A stretch of 64,000 nucleotides of DNA, from positions 930,001 to 994,000 of the forward strand of contig NZ_CP157210.1 in assembly GCF_046736345.1 (NCBI RefSeq). The letters are read 5' to 3'. Within the stretch, counting starts at the first letter, position 1. Each line of letters starts with the position of its first letter. Both the position numbers and the translations under genes were made by a program. Source of the stretch: Hyphococcus formosus (GTDB taxonomy: Bacteria; Pseudomonadota; Alphaproteobacteria; Caulobacterales; Parvularculaceae). The notes under the pieces are model-generated. The model saw only the letters and a list, made by a program, of their open reading frames with translations, had not been told where the DNA came from and ran no database searches. Of the stretch, positions 32,340-42,171 are shown piece after piece.

Positions 32340-33178
32340 GCGTTGCGTAAATCAACCTCTTTAAATCCGTAAACGAATAAACCGGCTTGATCAGCAAGTT
32401 TAATCACTTTTGGCCGGTCAACTATAAGCGCTACCGATGCTTCAATGGCAATCCCTGAAAGACCGACCGCGGCAGCACGCCGGATAGTCTCTGTGCCTAT
32501 GACCGGAAGGTCTACTCTAAGCTCCTGACCCGGCTTAGGGCGTTTCACCAATACACCGCCAGCTTGGATATTGTTCGGCAACGTGCCGCACCGATCAAGC
32601 ATCGCATCAGTACCTTCGGCGGCTTCGATCGCCAAAACAAGACCATTAGCGACGACCGCACCTTGACCGATGTCAAACTCACCTAGTGCGCGCACAACGG
32701 CTGCAGCTTTGCGGATATCCGACAGGCTCTGCGCATCAGGTGTTACTTTTCCTATAGCCCCTTCAGTGGCCAAAAGATCATTAACCGCCTCATCAACGCC
32801 GATGACGATAAACCCTTCAGATTCTAGCGTTTTGACCAGGAATTCCAATATTGCGCCATCGCCTTTGGATGCGGCGGCCAATAGCCCCGGAAGAATTGCC
32901 GCCCCGCGCCAATCCACTTTCAAATCTTTTAACTCAGGTCGCTGAACCATTCCTGCGAGTAGAACCGCATCACAATTCGCGTCTTTCAGTGAGCGAATTA
33001 TTTTACCGGCCTCGCCGAGCGCACAATCAACACCCGGGTATTGATCCAATTCCGGGTCTGCCAAGCCCTTTAATCGGACGAAAAAAATATCTTCGTTTCG
33101 TGCTGCCGTTGCCGCGGCGACGGTAAGTGGAAGCGCGTTACCGCCAGCAATGACGCCAAGTTTTTTCCATCGAGACAT
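32336..33178 (-). CDS. lpxI: UDP-2,3-diacylglucosamine pyrophosphatase LpxI
   Basis: Hydrolyses UDP-2,3-diacylglucosamine to lipid X, the step done by LpxH in enterobacteria. LpxI (formerly DUF1009) is a separate family found in alphaproteobacteria. This 280-residue protein shows the N-terminal domain (LGVIAGGNALPLTVAAAA-like start, LAGMVQRPELKDL) and the C-terminal catalytic domain with GFIVIGVDEAVNDLLA, IGQGAVVANGLVLAIEAAEGTDAML, GVLVKRPKPGQELRVDLPVIG and GLSGIAIEASVALIVDR. It sits between lpxA and lpxB, starting right at the lpxA stop and overlapping lpxB, the usual order. Confidence 0.94.
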   Translation of the reverse strand: MSRWKKLGVIAGGNALPLTVAAATAARNEDIFFVRLKGLADPELDQYPGVDCALGEAGKIIRSLKDANCDAVLLAGMVQRPELKDLKVDWRGAAILPGLLAAASKGDGAILEFLVKTLESEGFIVIGVDEAVNDLLATEGAIGKVTPDAQSLSDIRKAAAVVRALGEFDIGQGAVVANGLVLAIEAAEGTDAMLDRCGTLPNNIQAGGVLVKRPKPGQELRVDLPVIGTETIRRAAAVGLSGIAIEASVALIVDRPKVIKLADQAGLFVYGFKEVDLRNA

Positions 33179-33964
33179 TTAGTGCCGTTCAGGGGTCATC
33201 AATGGGCGCGAGTCGCCTTTTTCAATAAATTCAAGAATGCTTATAACCTTGGGGCAGTCGCCATGCTTCTCACGAACCGCTGCAACGCGCTCTTTAAAGG
33301 TCTGATCGCCATCAAAAAGTAACCGATACGCGGCGCGTAAATTGAATATTTCTTGCCGCGAAAAACCACGTCGCTTAAGGCCAATGATATTCAACCCAAC
33401 AAGATAAGCGTGATTGCCAATAGCGGAGCCAAACGGAATTATATCTCCGGCCACGGCCGCGCAGCCACCAACAAACGCGTAATCACCGATACGGCAAAAT
33501 TGGTGAATGGCGCAAAGGCCACCGAGAAAAGCAAAATCACCAACCTGGACATGACCGCCGAGTGTCGCATTATTTGCGAAGATTACGTTGTTGCCAATAT
33601 TACAGTCATGGGCGACATGAGCACCGGCCATATAGAAACCATTGTTTCCGACCGACGTTGTGCCGCCTCCAGCTATCGTGCCCCGGTTCATCGTGACATG
33701 TTCGCGAATGATGTTGTCAGAACCAATTTTCAGATGGGTGCCTTCGCCATTACATCCGAGGTGCTGTGGCGGCCCACCGAGCACTGAAAACGGGTGAACT
33801 ATCGTCCGCGCACCGATTTCGGTGGCACCTTTGACGGTAACATTATTCTGAAGAACGACATCATCATGGAGAATGACATCTGAACCCACATGGCAGAAAG
33901 CACCTATTGATGCATTCCCGATTTGGGCACCTTCGTCGATGATGGCGGTGTTATGTACACTCAT
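33179..33964 (-). CDS. lpxA: UDP-N-acetylglucosamine acyltransferase
   Basis: First enzyme of lipid A synthesis, adding a 3-hydroxyacyl group from acyl carrier protein to UDP-GlcNAc. The left-handed beta-helix is visible as hexapeptide repeats from the N-terminus to about residue 185, with the catalytic His in GAHVAHDCNIGNNVIFANN and the neighbouring HQFCRIGDYAFVGG. The C-terminal helical domain (LNIIGLKRRGFSRQEIFNLRAAYRLLF) is typical. Length 261 residues matches the family. It lies ten bases downstream of fabZ. Confidence 0.96.
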   Translation of the reverse strand: MSVHNTAIIDEGAQIGNASIGAFCHVGSDVILHDDVVLQNNVTVKGATEIGARTIVHPFSVLGGPPQHLGCNGEGTHLKIGSDNIIREHVTMNRGTIAGGGTTSVGNNGFYMAGAHVAHDCNIGNNVIFANNATLGGHVQVGDFAFLGGLCAIHQFCRIGDYAFVGGCAAVAGDIIPFGSAIGNHAYLVGLNIIGLKRRGFSRQEIFNLRAAYRLLFDGDQTFKERVAAVREKHGDCPKVISILEFIEKGDSRPLMTPERH

Positions 33965-33974
33965 TCTGTTACTA

Positions 33975-34451
33975 TTATATCGCTGTTGCTAGCATGGCTG
34001 AAAATTGGGCTTCGGCCACCCGCTTACCATCGACGGTAGCGACGCCTTCAAACCGCCATACAGGAGCCCGCCGCTGGACTGTTTTTACAGCGATACGCAA
34101 TTGATCGCCCGGTATAACAGGTTTTCTGAAGCGCGCCTTATCAACCCCCATAAACAGGACGACCTTTCCTTCGGTGTCGAGATTTTCAGTATAGGACGTA
34201 TAAGCCGCAGCAGACTGCGCCATCGCTTCAATAATCAGCACGCCTGGCATCACTGGCTTTTGCGGAAAATGGCCTTGAAAGAACTGTTCTCCGTAAGAGA
34301 CATTCTTAATCCCCACAGCGCCTTCACCGGGTTCAATATCAACCAACCGATCAACCAGCAATAATGGGTACCGATGCGGGAGAAGTTGCATCAACTCCTC
34401 TACTTCTAGAACACTTTTCCCGGGCTCAATTTTTGACATGGTTTCAACCAT
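33975..34451 (-). CDS. fabZ: 3-hydroxyacyl-ACP dehydratase FabZ
   Basis: Hot-dog-fold dehydratase that removes water from 3-hydroxyacyl-ACP in fatty acid synthesis, competing with LpxA/LpxD for the same substrate, which explains its place between them. The catalytic His is in LLPHRYPLLLVDR and the catalytic Glu in FPQKPVMPGVLIIEAMAQSAA. 158 residues if started at ATG 34451, which overlaps lpxD by eight bases; ATG 34439 (four residues shorter) is an alternative, with AAGGA twelve bases upstream. Confidence 0.95.
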   Translation of the reverse strand: MVETMSKIEPGKSVLEVEELMQLLPHRYPLLLVDRLVDIEPGEGAVGIKNVSYGEQFFQGHFPQKPVMPGVLIIEAMAQSAAAYTSYTENLDTEGKVVLFMGVDKARFRKPVIPGDQLRIAVKTVQRRAPVWRFEGVATVDGKRVAEAQFSAMLATAI

Positions 34452-35433
34452 TCCTTCTTTTTGTAAGTCGTGTCAGAGCCGCGACTTCTCGCAACCATTG
34501 TTTTACCGGTTTCGCGGGGGAACCACCCCATTTTTCGCCCGCAGGAATGTCATGCATCAATCCGGAACCCGCTGCAATCTGTGCGCCATCGCCGATATTT
34601 AAATGATCGGCCAATCCGACCTGCCCACCCATTAAAACGCCATTGCCGATCGTGCAACTGCCTGAAATACCGGTTTGTGCAGCAATAATACAATATTGGC
34701 CAAGTGTTACGTTGTGGCCGATTTGGACCAAATTGTCGATCTTGGTGCCTTTACCAATCACGGTGTCGGCAAGCGCGCCGCGGTCAATGGTTGTGTTGGC
34801 ACCAATTTCCACATCATCGCCGATAATCACCCGGCCCAGCTGCGGGACCTTTACCAATCCTGAGTCGCCTTGGGTGAAGCCAAAGCCAGATTGCCCGATA
34901 CGGGCACCTGGCAACACATGAACATTTGCACCGATCAGTGCGTGCGTGATGGTCGCGTCGGCATCAATGACCGTATTGGCACCAATTTCAACACCAGGTC
35001 CGACTGTTACATTTGGCCCAATGCTGACGCCAGATGCTATCTTAGCGTCTTTAGAAACAATGGCAGTTGTGTCGACTTTAATACTTGCATCAAATTCGCG
35101 TTGACGCTCGCTGAGTGGAATTTCATCATGCAACGCAGCCGCAAGAATCGCAAAGGCGTGTCGCGGGAATGGTGTTAAGGTGACGGCACCGCCCGCAGGA
35201 ATGTCGCCGGTATAATTCCGTGGCAGGAACAGTAAACCGAAGCGTTTCGGGAGTTCCTGTTTGGCCGGTTTTTCACAAAATATCAGTGTGTCATTACTGT
35301 CGGATTTTGAAAGTTCCTCAGCATAGCAACATTGACCGTCCGAAGATCCGTTGACGAGTTTTGCCCCAACGCGTTCAACAGCGTCTTTTACGGATATTGG
35401 TTTGTTCGTAGTGAAGAACCGGGGATCTGGCAT
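34444..35433 (-). CDS. lpxD: UDP-3-O-(3-hydroxyacyl)glucosamine N-acyltransferase
   Basis: Third lipid A enzyme, N-acylating UDP-3-O-acylglucosamine with a hydroxyacyl-ACP. The N-terminal uridine-binding domain (about 1-100, PDPRFFTTNKPISV through LPRNYTGDIPAG) leads to a long left-handed beta-helix with many hexapeptide repeats; the catalytic His is in IDNLVQIGHNVTLGQ. A C-terminal helix (PAKPVKQWLREVAALTRL) ends the protein. ATG 35433 (MPDPRFF) is chosen because it matches the usual LpxD N-terminus; an in-frame extension to 35511 contains no better start. The product has 329 residues. Confidence 0.94.
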   Translation of the reverse strand: MPDPRFFTTNKPISVKDAVERVGAKLVNGSSDGQCCYAEELSKSDSNDTLIFCEKPAKQELPKRFGLLFLPRNYTGDIPAGGAVTLTPFPRHAFAILAAALHDEIPLSERQREFDASIKVDTTAIVSKDAKIASGVSIGPNVTVGPGVEIGANTVIDADATITHALIGANVHVLPGARIGQSGFGFTQGDSGLVKVPQLGRVIIGDDVEIGANTTIDRGALADTVIGKGTKIDNLVQIGHNVTLGQYCIIAAQTGISGSCTIGNGVLMGGQVGLADHLNIGDGAQIAAGSGLMHDIPAGEKWGGSPAKPVKQWLREVAALTRLTKRRNG

Positions 35434-35526
35434 GAATTTAAATTCTCGTTCTTTTCTACTCATACCGCGATATAGAAACGGCCGGCGTAATGCGCCGGCC
35501 GTCAATATCATTGAAAAAGCGGGCGA

Positions 35527-36165
35527 TTAATTCTTTTTCGAATTCTGTGCTTTCGCCTGAGCTTCCTTGATCTGCTTCTCGATTTCCGCAAGTGAAACTT
35601 TCTCAACTTCCACTTTAGGGAATTTCTTGTCGAGCGCCGCCATCACTTCTTGCGTGATGTCCGTTTCCGGTGCCGCATACATAACGGCTGACCGGTCTAG
35701 CAAGATCGTCGCGCCACGTTTGTCGACGATGTCTTTCAGGATTGGTTGGCTCTCAACGAGAATTTTTGTCTGCGCTTGTTGTACAGCTGCGGAAAACGCT
35801 TGTTCCATTATCTGTACACGTTGTGGCAGACCATATTGTGAGCGGACAGCGAGGTCTTGCTCAGTCTTCTGCCGAACTTCATCAGACATTAGTGAAGCAT
35901 TTTTCTGGAAGGACTCAATTTCTTTCTTGAGCTTTCCGGCTTCCGCTTCGAGTTCTTTCTCGACATTTGCTTTTAGTGATTGAGCCTGATCCGGAATGGT
36001 TTTCCCGGCTTTTGACTGGCTAATCAGCATAGCGCGGTCAACAATCAGGATGACCGGTGCCTTTTGAGCACTCTGGGCTTCCGCATTGTTAACGAATGCG
36101 CCACCGGCAAACGCAGCAATGGTCAACGCCATAGCGCCAGTTATCGCAATCAGTTGTTTTTTCAT
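35527..36165 (-). CDS. skp: periplasmic OmpH/Skp-family chaperone
   Basis: A 212-residue periplasmic chaperone for unfolded outer membrane proteins. It has a signal peptide ending in NNAEA, then VILIVDRAMLISQSKAGKTIPDQ (the Skp body strand) and a long charged coiled coil of about 90 residues (AEAGKLKKEIESFQKNASLMSDEVRQK) that forms the tentacles. A second strand region, ATILLDRSAVMYAAPETDIT, matches OmpH. The C-terminus is Lys/Ala-rich. It lies between bamA and lpxD, as is usual. Confidence 0.88.
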   Translation of the reverse strand: MKKQLIAITGAMALTIAAFAGGAFVNNAEAQSAQKAPVILIVDRAMLISQSKAGKTIPDQAQSLKANVEKELEAEAGKLKKEIESFQKNASLMSDEVRQKTEQDLAVRSQYGLPQRVQIMEQAFSAAVQQAQTKILVESQPILKDIVDKRGATILLDRSAVMYAAPETDITQEVMAALDKKFPKVEVEKVSLAEIEKQIKEAQAKAQNSKKN

Positions 36166-36198
36166 TCTATGTACCTCTACCTTTTGTGCCCTTAACCC

Positions 36199-38811
36199 TT
36201 AGAAGCTTGTCCCCGCGCTGAATCGGAAGCCCTCAGTCCGGTCGTACTCTTCCTTGATCAGGATCTCTGCAAAATCAAATCTAACCGGTCCGAAGGGAGA
36301 ATCCCAGCTTACCGTTACACCTGCCGTTACCCGCAATGATAGGTCATCTTGAATTGGTGCCAATTCGGCAATGCCATCACCATCGACATCAAGATAGAAA
36401 TCCGGGTTTGCATTCAATGCCTTAGTTTCCGGATCGACCATGCCGACCGTACCGAAGTCACTGAATAAAGCGGCTCGAATGCCATATTCCTTTGGTAATG
36501 GTAGCGGGAGTAAAATTTCAGCAGAACCGATAGCATACATCTTCGCGCCAATCGACTGTCCTACCGGCTGCGCATTCTGAATTGTCGTTAAGAAGCGCGG
36601 ACCGACACCAGCAACCTCAAAGCCCCGGAATGTCGATGCCCCTTCGAAGAAACGGTCTGAAAGACGAACGCCATCACCGCCATAGCCATCGATATAGCCT
36701 GCACGACCTTTTAGGGCACCGATGAAGTTACCGATGATTGGGTGGTAAAAAGCACCGGTCACTTCGGTCTGGTAGTAATTCACGTCACCGCCGAGACCCG
36801 CAAGACTGACTGCGCCACCGGCGCGCCAGCCACGACGCGGTGTGATGGGATCATCGCGATGGTCGAATGACAAACTAACGCCAACAAGGGAGGTCAGGAA
36901 GTTGCCGCGAGATTCGCAAGTCGGTGTCAGTGCCTGAATAACGAAATTACAAAGATTGGACTGAACCGTTTGTAATTGATTTCCTTCACTATCCACTAGC
37001 GGCACAACATTACCGCTCGAGTCGAAAGTGGTCGCCGGCGTCACCGTATATTCTGACGGCAGAACACCAGTGGAAAGAACCGTCAATGGGTCTGCATCGA
37101 AGGCAATATTCTGGGTCAGAACACTGTCAATGACGACGCTATCGCGTGTCAGTGTATAATTGACGCCGCCACGGCCATATTCCGAAACCTGGAAACCGGC
37201 ATTCAATCCAAAACCGATCCGGTCACGGACGAACCCGGATTCGCGGAAATCTGTACGCTGATTGAAAATAGACCCGCCTGCCGCAAGGTTTCGGTCAAGG
37301 AAGTATGGCTGCGTGAAACGCAGATCGACCTGACGTGTTCGCGAGCTCGCCTGCACACGGAAACGCAAGAACTGGCCGCGCCCCATCAGATTTCGTTCTT
37401 CTACGGAGAGATCGACAATGAAATTCTCGGTTGAGGAAATACCGACACCGACACTGAACGAACCGGTCGACTGTTCTTCAACAGTCACATCTAACTGGGT
37501 TCGGTCAGGCGCGGATCCTGGCTTCTCTTCGATATTGACTTCTTTGAAGTATCCAAGTGAACGGATGCGTGCCTTTGAGCGATCAACTAGGACGCGGTTA
37601 AACGCGTCACCTTCGGCCAAACGAACCTCACGACGGATAATCTTGTCGAGGGTTCGGGTGTTACCTTTAATGTTGATGCGGTCAACATAAACACGAGGTC
37701 CTTCATTCACTTCGAAGGTTATGTCGATGGTGTTGGTTTCCGCGTGCCGCGTAAGGCGCGGATTTACGTCAACGAACGCATAGCCCGCAGAACCTGTCGC
37801 GAAAGTCAGCGCTTCGACCGCTTTTTCGACACGCTCTGAATTGTAGACTTGGCCTTCTCGGATCGGAACGAAGTTAGCTAGAACATCGCCATCGAGTTTC
37901 GCCAAAGTGGTTTTAACGCGCACTTCGCCGATTTCGTAAAGCGGGCCTTCGTCAACTGTGAAGGTAACAAAGAAGTCTTTTCGGTCGGGCGTTAATTCCG
38001 CAACCGCAGAGACAACGGAGAAATCCGCATAGCCATTTTTGCCGTAGAATTCACGCAACAATTGGCGCTCATATTCCAATCGGTCAGGATCGTAGTTGTC
38101 AAAATTGGTGAAGAACCGCCACCAGCGGCTTTCCTTGGTGAGGATTTCGCCGCGCAGCTCATTATCCGTAAAGACCTCATTGCCGAGGAAATTGACCTTC
38201 GCGATACCAGTTTTGGGTCCTTCATCGACCTCGTAAATTACGTCAATTCGGTTTTGTTCAAGCGGCGTCACCTTTGGCGTGACGGTCGTGGCAAACCGGC
38301 CCTTCGCGCGATAAAGCTCGATTATTCTTTGAACATCAGATTGAACTTTTGCGCGGGTATAAACTGTCCGGGGCGCGAGTTGAATTTCGTCAGTGATTTT
38401 GTCGTCTTTGAGACGGCGATTGCCCTCAAAGATGACCCGGTTAACGATCGGGTTTTCGGCGACTTCGATAAGCAACACGTCATTCGGCTGCATCTCCAAT
38501 TTAACATCGGAGAAAAGACCGGTACGGAAGAGCGTTTTCAACGAAAGATCGAGAAGCTCCTCATCCGCCGGCATACCGGGCTGAACCGGCAAATAGGAAC
38601 CGACCGTTTCGGCCTCAATCCGCTGATTACCGCGAACCGCAATGCCCTGAATGATGGGTGCTGGCTCGGTAGAAAACAGATTTTCGCTCAGGGAAGGTCC
38701 CTGAGGTGTCGCTGGCTGTTGCGCCCAGCCTGCTGTTACGGTCGCTGCGATCGCCGCAACGATACCAAAAATAGTGCGCATTACCCCGCCCCCCGACTTA
38801 TACAAACTCAT
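36199..38811 (-). CDS. bamA: outer membrane protein assembly factor BamA
   Basis: Central pore of the outer membrane beta-barrel insertion complex, 870 residues. A signal peptide (IFGIVAAIAATVTAGWA) is followed by five POTRA domains (about 50-440; for example IIQGIAVRGNQRIEAETVGSYL and YVDRINIKGNTRTLDKIIRREV) and a 16-strand Omp85 barrel with the VRDRIGF region and the conserved lock-loop FFEGASTFRGFEVAGVGPR (V/IRGF motif as FRGF). The terminal strand ends in Phe (RFSAGTSF). ATG 38811 has AAGG seven bases upstream; ATG 38781 is an alternative. It lies ten bases downstream of rseP. Confidence 0.95.
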   Translation of the reverse strand: MSLYKSGGGVMRTIFGIVAAIAATVTAGWAQQPATPQGPSLSENLFSTEPAPIIQGIAVRGNQRIEAETVGSYLPVQPGMPADEELLDLSLKTLFRTGLFSDVKLEMQPNDVLLIEVAENPIVNRVIFEGNRRLKDDKITDEIQLAPRTVYTRAKVQSDVQRIIELYRAKGRFATTVTPKVTPLEQNRIDVIYEVDEGPKTGIAKVNFLGNEVFTDNELRGEILTKESRWWRFFTNFDNYDPDRLEYERQLLREFYGKNGYADFSVVSAVAELTPDRKDFFVTFTVDEGPLYEIGEVRVKTTLAKLDGDVLANFVPIREGQVYNSERVEKAVEALTFATGSAGYAFVDVNPRLTRHAETNTIDITFEVNEGPRVYVDRINIKGNTRTLDKIIRREVRLAEGDAFNRVLVDRSKARIRSLGYFKEVNIEEKPGSAPDRTQLDVTVEEQSTGSFSVGVGISSTENFIVDLSVEERNLMGRGQFLRFRVQASSRTRQVDLRFTQPYFLDRNLAAGGSIFNQRTDFRESGFVRDRIGFGLNAGFQVSEYGRGGVNYTLTRDSVVIDSVLTQNIAFDADPLTVLSTGVLPSEYTVTPATTFDSSGNVVPLVDSEGNQLQTVQSNLCNFVIQALTPTCESRGNFLTSLVGVSLSFDHRDDPITPRRGWRAGGAVSLAGLGGDVNYYQTEVTGAFYHPIIGNFIGALKGRAGYIDGYGGDGVRLSDRFFEGASTFRGFEVAGVGPRFLTTIQNAQPVGQSIGAKMYAIGSAEILLPLPLPKEYGIRAALFSDFGTVGMVDPETKALNANPDFYLDVDGDGIAELAPIQDDLSLRVTAGVTVSWDSPFGPVRFDFAEILIKEEYDRTEGFRFSAGTSF

Positions 38812-38820
38812 GCCGCCGCC

Positions 38821-40080
38821 TTAGCTAATTGTTGAAAGCAGGTTGTTGATGTCGTTCCACGTTACAAAAATCATGAGCGACGCCAGCATGACGATGCCCA
38901 TTTTAAAACCGATCGCTTGCGCCCTAGCCCCTAACGGACGACCTGCGACAGCCTCGTATGCGTAATACAATAGATGCCCGCCGTCGAGAACCGGAACGGG
39001 AAGAAGATTAAGGAATCCGATAGAAACTGAAACAACTGCTGCTAAAAAGATGAAATCAACGAGACTAGCCCGCAATTTAACAAGAAAAGACGGCGGTTCG
39101 CGATAAGACGAATCATCAAAGCCGGACATTACAGACTGTCCCGCATATTGCGCCATCTTCACCGGTCCACCGAGCTGACTCGCGTCTTCTTTGCCGAGAA
39201 TCACCTTGCCGAGGAACTGAATCGTCAGTTGAAGGATTCGGCCGAGCTCCTGAACGCCCATTGCAATCGACTTGAGCGGCCCGGATTTCTCATAGGTGTA
39301 ATATTCCTCACCAGGCGGCGCGATGCCAAGCTGCCAGCGGCTGACCTTATTGCCATAGCGATCAATATCTTCGATGCGTCGCGGTGCAACATTGATCGTC
39401 TGGATGCTCCCTTCGCGTTCAACCTCGAAGCGAATTTCATTACCGCCGCTCACCAAAACGGTGTCATATAGATCGCCGAATTTTTCGATTTTGCGCCCAT
39501 CAGCGGAAACAATTCTGTCGCCAGCCTCAAACCCGGCCATTGCCGCAGGGCTGTCTTCTGACACGCCGCCAACGACGGGTTCTAAAGACCCGCGCCCCAG
39601 CGTCATAAACAAAAGGGCAAATATCACGACCGCGAGGACGAAATTTGCAATTGGACCAGCGGCAACAATCGCGGCGCGACGCCATACCGGTTTGAAATGG
39701 AAACAGACTTTACGCTCTTCCGCAGTCATCCCACCGGCTATTTCTTTGGCTTCATTAGGCCCGGGGAATTGCGTTGTGACCGGCTTTTGGGCGGCTTCGG
39801 CGGGGGCCTGAGAGGCCGCATTCAAATCGCCGAAAAATTTCACGTAACCGCCCAAGGGCAAAAGCGAAATCCGCCATTCGGTACCCTTTTTATCCATCCA
39901 CCGAAGAATGGGCTTTCCAAAACCGATGGAGAATACGTCAACGCGCACACCCAAAAGTCGCGCCACAGAGAAGTGACCGTATTCATGAAAGAATACAATG
40001 ATCATCAGCAGAAAGAGGAACGCAATTATAGAGATAGGCAAAACGAGCACAGCCTCGAGTGGGATCCCTGCGAGCGACAT
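38821..40080 (-). CDS. rseP: RIP metalloprotease RseP
   Basis: Site-2 intramembrane protease, 419 residues, which cuts anti-sigma factors and signal peptide remnants within the inner membrane. The zinc motif is HEYGH in IVFFHEYGHFSVARLLGVR near the N-terminus, and the second zinc ligand is in the LDG motif (LLPVPVLDGGHLLYYAYE) near residue 360. A PDZ domain lies between (about 180-260: PVVGGVSEDSPAAMAGFEAGDRIVSADGRKI). Four membrane helices are seen. The rseP-bamA order is conserved and ties envelope stress control to barrel assembly. Confidence 0.94.
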   Translation of the reverse strand: MSLAGIPLEAVLVLPISIIAFLFLLMIIVFFHEYGHFSVARLLGVRVDVFSIGFGKPILRWMDKKGTEWRISLLPLGGYVKFFGDLNAASQAPAEAAQKPVTTQFPGPNEAKEIAGGMTAEERKVCFHFKPVWRRAAIVAAGPIANFVLAVVIFALLFMTLGRGSLEPVVGGVSEDSPAAMAGFEAGDRIVSADGRKIEKFGDLYDTVLVSGGNEIRFEVEREGSIQTINVAPRRIEDIDRYGNKVSRWQLGIAPPGEEYYTYEKSGPLKSIAMGVQELGRILQLTIQFLGKVILGKEDASQLGGPVKMAQYAGQSVMSGFDDSSYREPPSFLVKLRASLVDFIFLAAVVSVSIGFLNLLPVPVLDGGHLLYYAYEAVAGRPLGARAQAIGFKMGIVMLASLMIFVTWNDINNLLSTIS

Positions 40081-40099
40081 GTATCTTATTCCGTCCTAG

Positions 40100-41311
40100 T
40101 TAGGCCGCAGCTCTTGCTGCAACGCATTCTTCCGCCATACGGCGCGCTTGAGAATCGGCGTCCATGGCCTCTTCCAGTGTACTCAGAGTCGCCGGACCAT
40201 TAAGCCTAACAGACCTATCTAAAACCTGCTCGGAAATTGCAGCGATATCAAGGAATTTGATCCCGCCACTTAAAAATGAAGCCACTGCGACCTCATTCGC
40301 CGCATTGAGTGCCGCAGGCATAATGCCGCCGGCAGAGATCGCCTCACGTGCGAGGCGAAGCGAAGGAAACCGAATTAAATCAGGTGCTTCGAAGGTTAAT
40401 TTCGCGACTTCCGCGAAGTCGAGTTTTGCGCTTGGGCTCGACGTCCTTGTAGGCCATGCCAGCGTTGTCGCGATCGGTGTACGCATATCCGGCGTTCCGA
40501 GCTGCGCAAGGACCGACCCATCTACATATTCGACCATCGAGTGAATGACCGATTGGGGATGAACAAGGATTTCGATCTTTTCGTGGGAGACCGGGAAGAT
40601 ATGAGCGGCTTCGATCAACTCCAGGCCCTTATTCATCATGGTTGCGGAATCGACCGAAATTTTGGCCCCCATGGACCAATTCGGGTGTGCAACGGCTTGC
40701 GCAGGAGTTGCCGTCCCCATTTCCTCTTTGGTCCAACTTCTGAATGGCCCTCCGGAGGCCGTCAGGATCAGGCGCGAAATACGCTCTGGCTGGTCAAAAT
40801 CGAAAACCTGAAAGATTGCGTTATGCTCGCTATCAACGGGCAATAGCGCGCCGCCAGCCTTGGAGATCGCGGCGGTAAGCACGTCGCCGGCGCAGACGAG
40901 ACACTCTTTATTGGCGAGCGCAATGTCCGCACCGCGCTGGGCGGCTTTTAGTGTTGGGCGCAGTCCAGCAGCCCCAACAATTGCGGCCATCACCCAATCG
41001 GTTTCCATTTCTGCCGCTTCTTCAACGGCCGCAGCACCAGCACCGCATTTGATATCGGTATCCGCCAGTGCGCTGCGTAATTCCTCGCCTTTGCTTTCGT
41101 CCGCTACGGCAACGAAAGCCGGCTTATATTTCCGCGCCTGTTCGGCGAGCTTTTCGACATTGGTATTTGCGGTCAGCGCGACAATTTCAAAGTCGGCCTC
41201 GCCTAAATCATCCGCATGGTCGAGAACGCTTAGCGTGGATTCGCCGATTGAACCGGTAGACCCAAGAATTGCGATGCGGCGCGTCGCCGAAGTTGTTTTC
41301 GTAGTCCGCAT
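40100..41311 (-). CDS. dxr: 1-deoxy-D-xylulose-5-phosphate reductoisomerase
   Basis: Converts DXP to methylerythritol phosphate with NADPH, the committed step of the MEP isoprenoid pathway. The N-terminal dinucleotide motif is LGSTGSIGESTLSVL, followed by DIALANKECLVCAG, the metal and substrate site LLPVDSEHNAIFQVF, LTASGGPFRSW and the NWSMGAKISVDSATMMNKGLELIEA block. The usual C-terminal helical domain is present. Length is 403 residues. It supplies precursors for UppS, encoded two genes upstream. Confidence 0.96.
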   Translation of the reverse strand: MRTTKTTSATRRIAILGSTGSIGESTLSVLDHADDLGEADFEIVALTANTNVEKLAEQARKYKPAFVAVADESKGEELRSALADTDIKCGAGAAAVEEAAEMETDWVMAAIVGAAGLRPTLKAAQRGADIALANKECLVCAGDVLTAAISKAGGALLPVDSEHNAIFQVFDFDQPERISRLILTASGGPFRSWTKEEMGTATPAQAVAHPNWSMGAKISVDSATMMNKGLELIEAAHIFPVSHEKIEILVHPQSVIHSMVEYVDGSVLAQLGTPDMRTPIATTLAWPTRTSSPSAKLDFAEVAKLTFEAPDLIRFPSLRLAREAISAGGIMPAALNAANEVAVASFLSGGIKFLDIAAISEQVLDRSVRLNGPATLSTLEEAMDADSQARRMAEECVAARAAA

Positions 41312-41313
41312 GA

Positions 41314-42162
41314 CTATCCCTGTAATTTTTCGATCAGCATATAGACGAACATGCCGCCCGTCATGGCTGTCGTCGCGAAAATCATTCCGTCCAACCGATC
41401 AAGGGCACCGCCATGGCCAGGAATGAAGCCCGAAATGTCTTTGAGCGAGAAGTTTCGCTTGAACCCAGATTCCACCAAATCACCAATTACCGATGCTGCT
41501 CCTAGCCCACCTCCGACAAGGAAATATGACAGCATCACATCTTGCCCGAACAGAATGACCCCGGTGGTCGCCCCTATAATACTGCCAAACAGGATGCCGC
41601 CGCAAATGCCTGACCACGTTTTGGTAGGCGACAATGCGTGACTGATCTTCGGTCCGCCAATGAATTTGCCGAAAACAAAAGCCCCCGTATCCGCTGCCCA
41701 AACGACGGTGAAAAGGACAATTGTCCGCGCTAAACCTTGTGGAAGGTCCAATCTAAGCCAAATTAACGCGATACAGGGCAGGATTATGTAGATCGCGGCG
41801 AAGGCAGACCATACGCCTGTGCCGGAGTTTTTTCGCGCGAAATACGCCGCAACGATGCTGCCAAAAAAGGCGATCACAAATGATATCAAATAATTACCGC
41901 TGGCCGCAAAGAACAGCGAAATCGCGCTGCCAATCGCGAGTGCGTAAAATCCATGCGTGAAGGGCTGTCGCTCGACCATACGTGACCATTCGAACAACAT
42001 GATCATACAGGCGAAGGCGATCATCGCCGTAAACGCAGGGCCACCCAGATATATCGCACCAACGACAAGCGGTATCATCACGAACGCAGAAAGGATCCGG
42101 CTCGCAAGCGCGCCGACTACTGCCGGTTTTTCAGGCTCGTTATTGTCGATAATGGGTGACAA
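41314..42162 (-). CDS. cdsA: phosphatidate cytidylyltransferase
   Basis: Polytopic inner membrane enzyme making CDP-diacylglycerol for all phospholipids. About eight hydrophobic helices are seen, with the catalytic KTWSGICGGILFG block and the family signature at the C-terminus, KRNFSLKDISGFIPGHGGALDRLDG. Length is 282 residues. The start codon is TTG 42162, supported by AGGGA six bases upstream; no ATG fits. It starts ten bases after the uppS stop and ends two bases before dxr. Confidence 0.93.
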   Translation of the reverse strand: MSPIIDNNEPEKPAVVGALASRILSAFVMIPLVVGAIYLGGPAFTAMIAFACMIMLFEWSRMVERQPFTHGFYALAIGSAISLFFAASGNYLISFVIAFFGSIVAAYFARKNSGTGVWSAFAAIYIILPCIALIWLRLDLPQGLARTIVLFTVVWAADTGAFVFGKFIGGPKISHALSPTKTWSGICGGILFGSIIGATTGVILFGQDVMLSYFLVGGGLGAASVIGDLVESGFKRNFSLKDISGFIPGHGGALDRLDGMIFATTAMTGGMFVYMLIEKLQG

Positions 42163-42171
42163 ATTTTGTCC

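Noticed and set aside
38062..38835. Open frame of 257 codons on the plus strand opposite bamA
   Set aside because: Its translation has no recognised domain and no start signal, whereas bamA on the other strand is certain.
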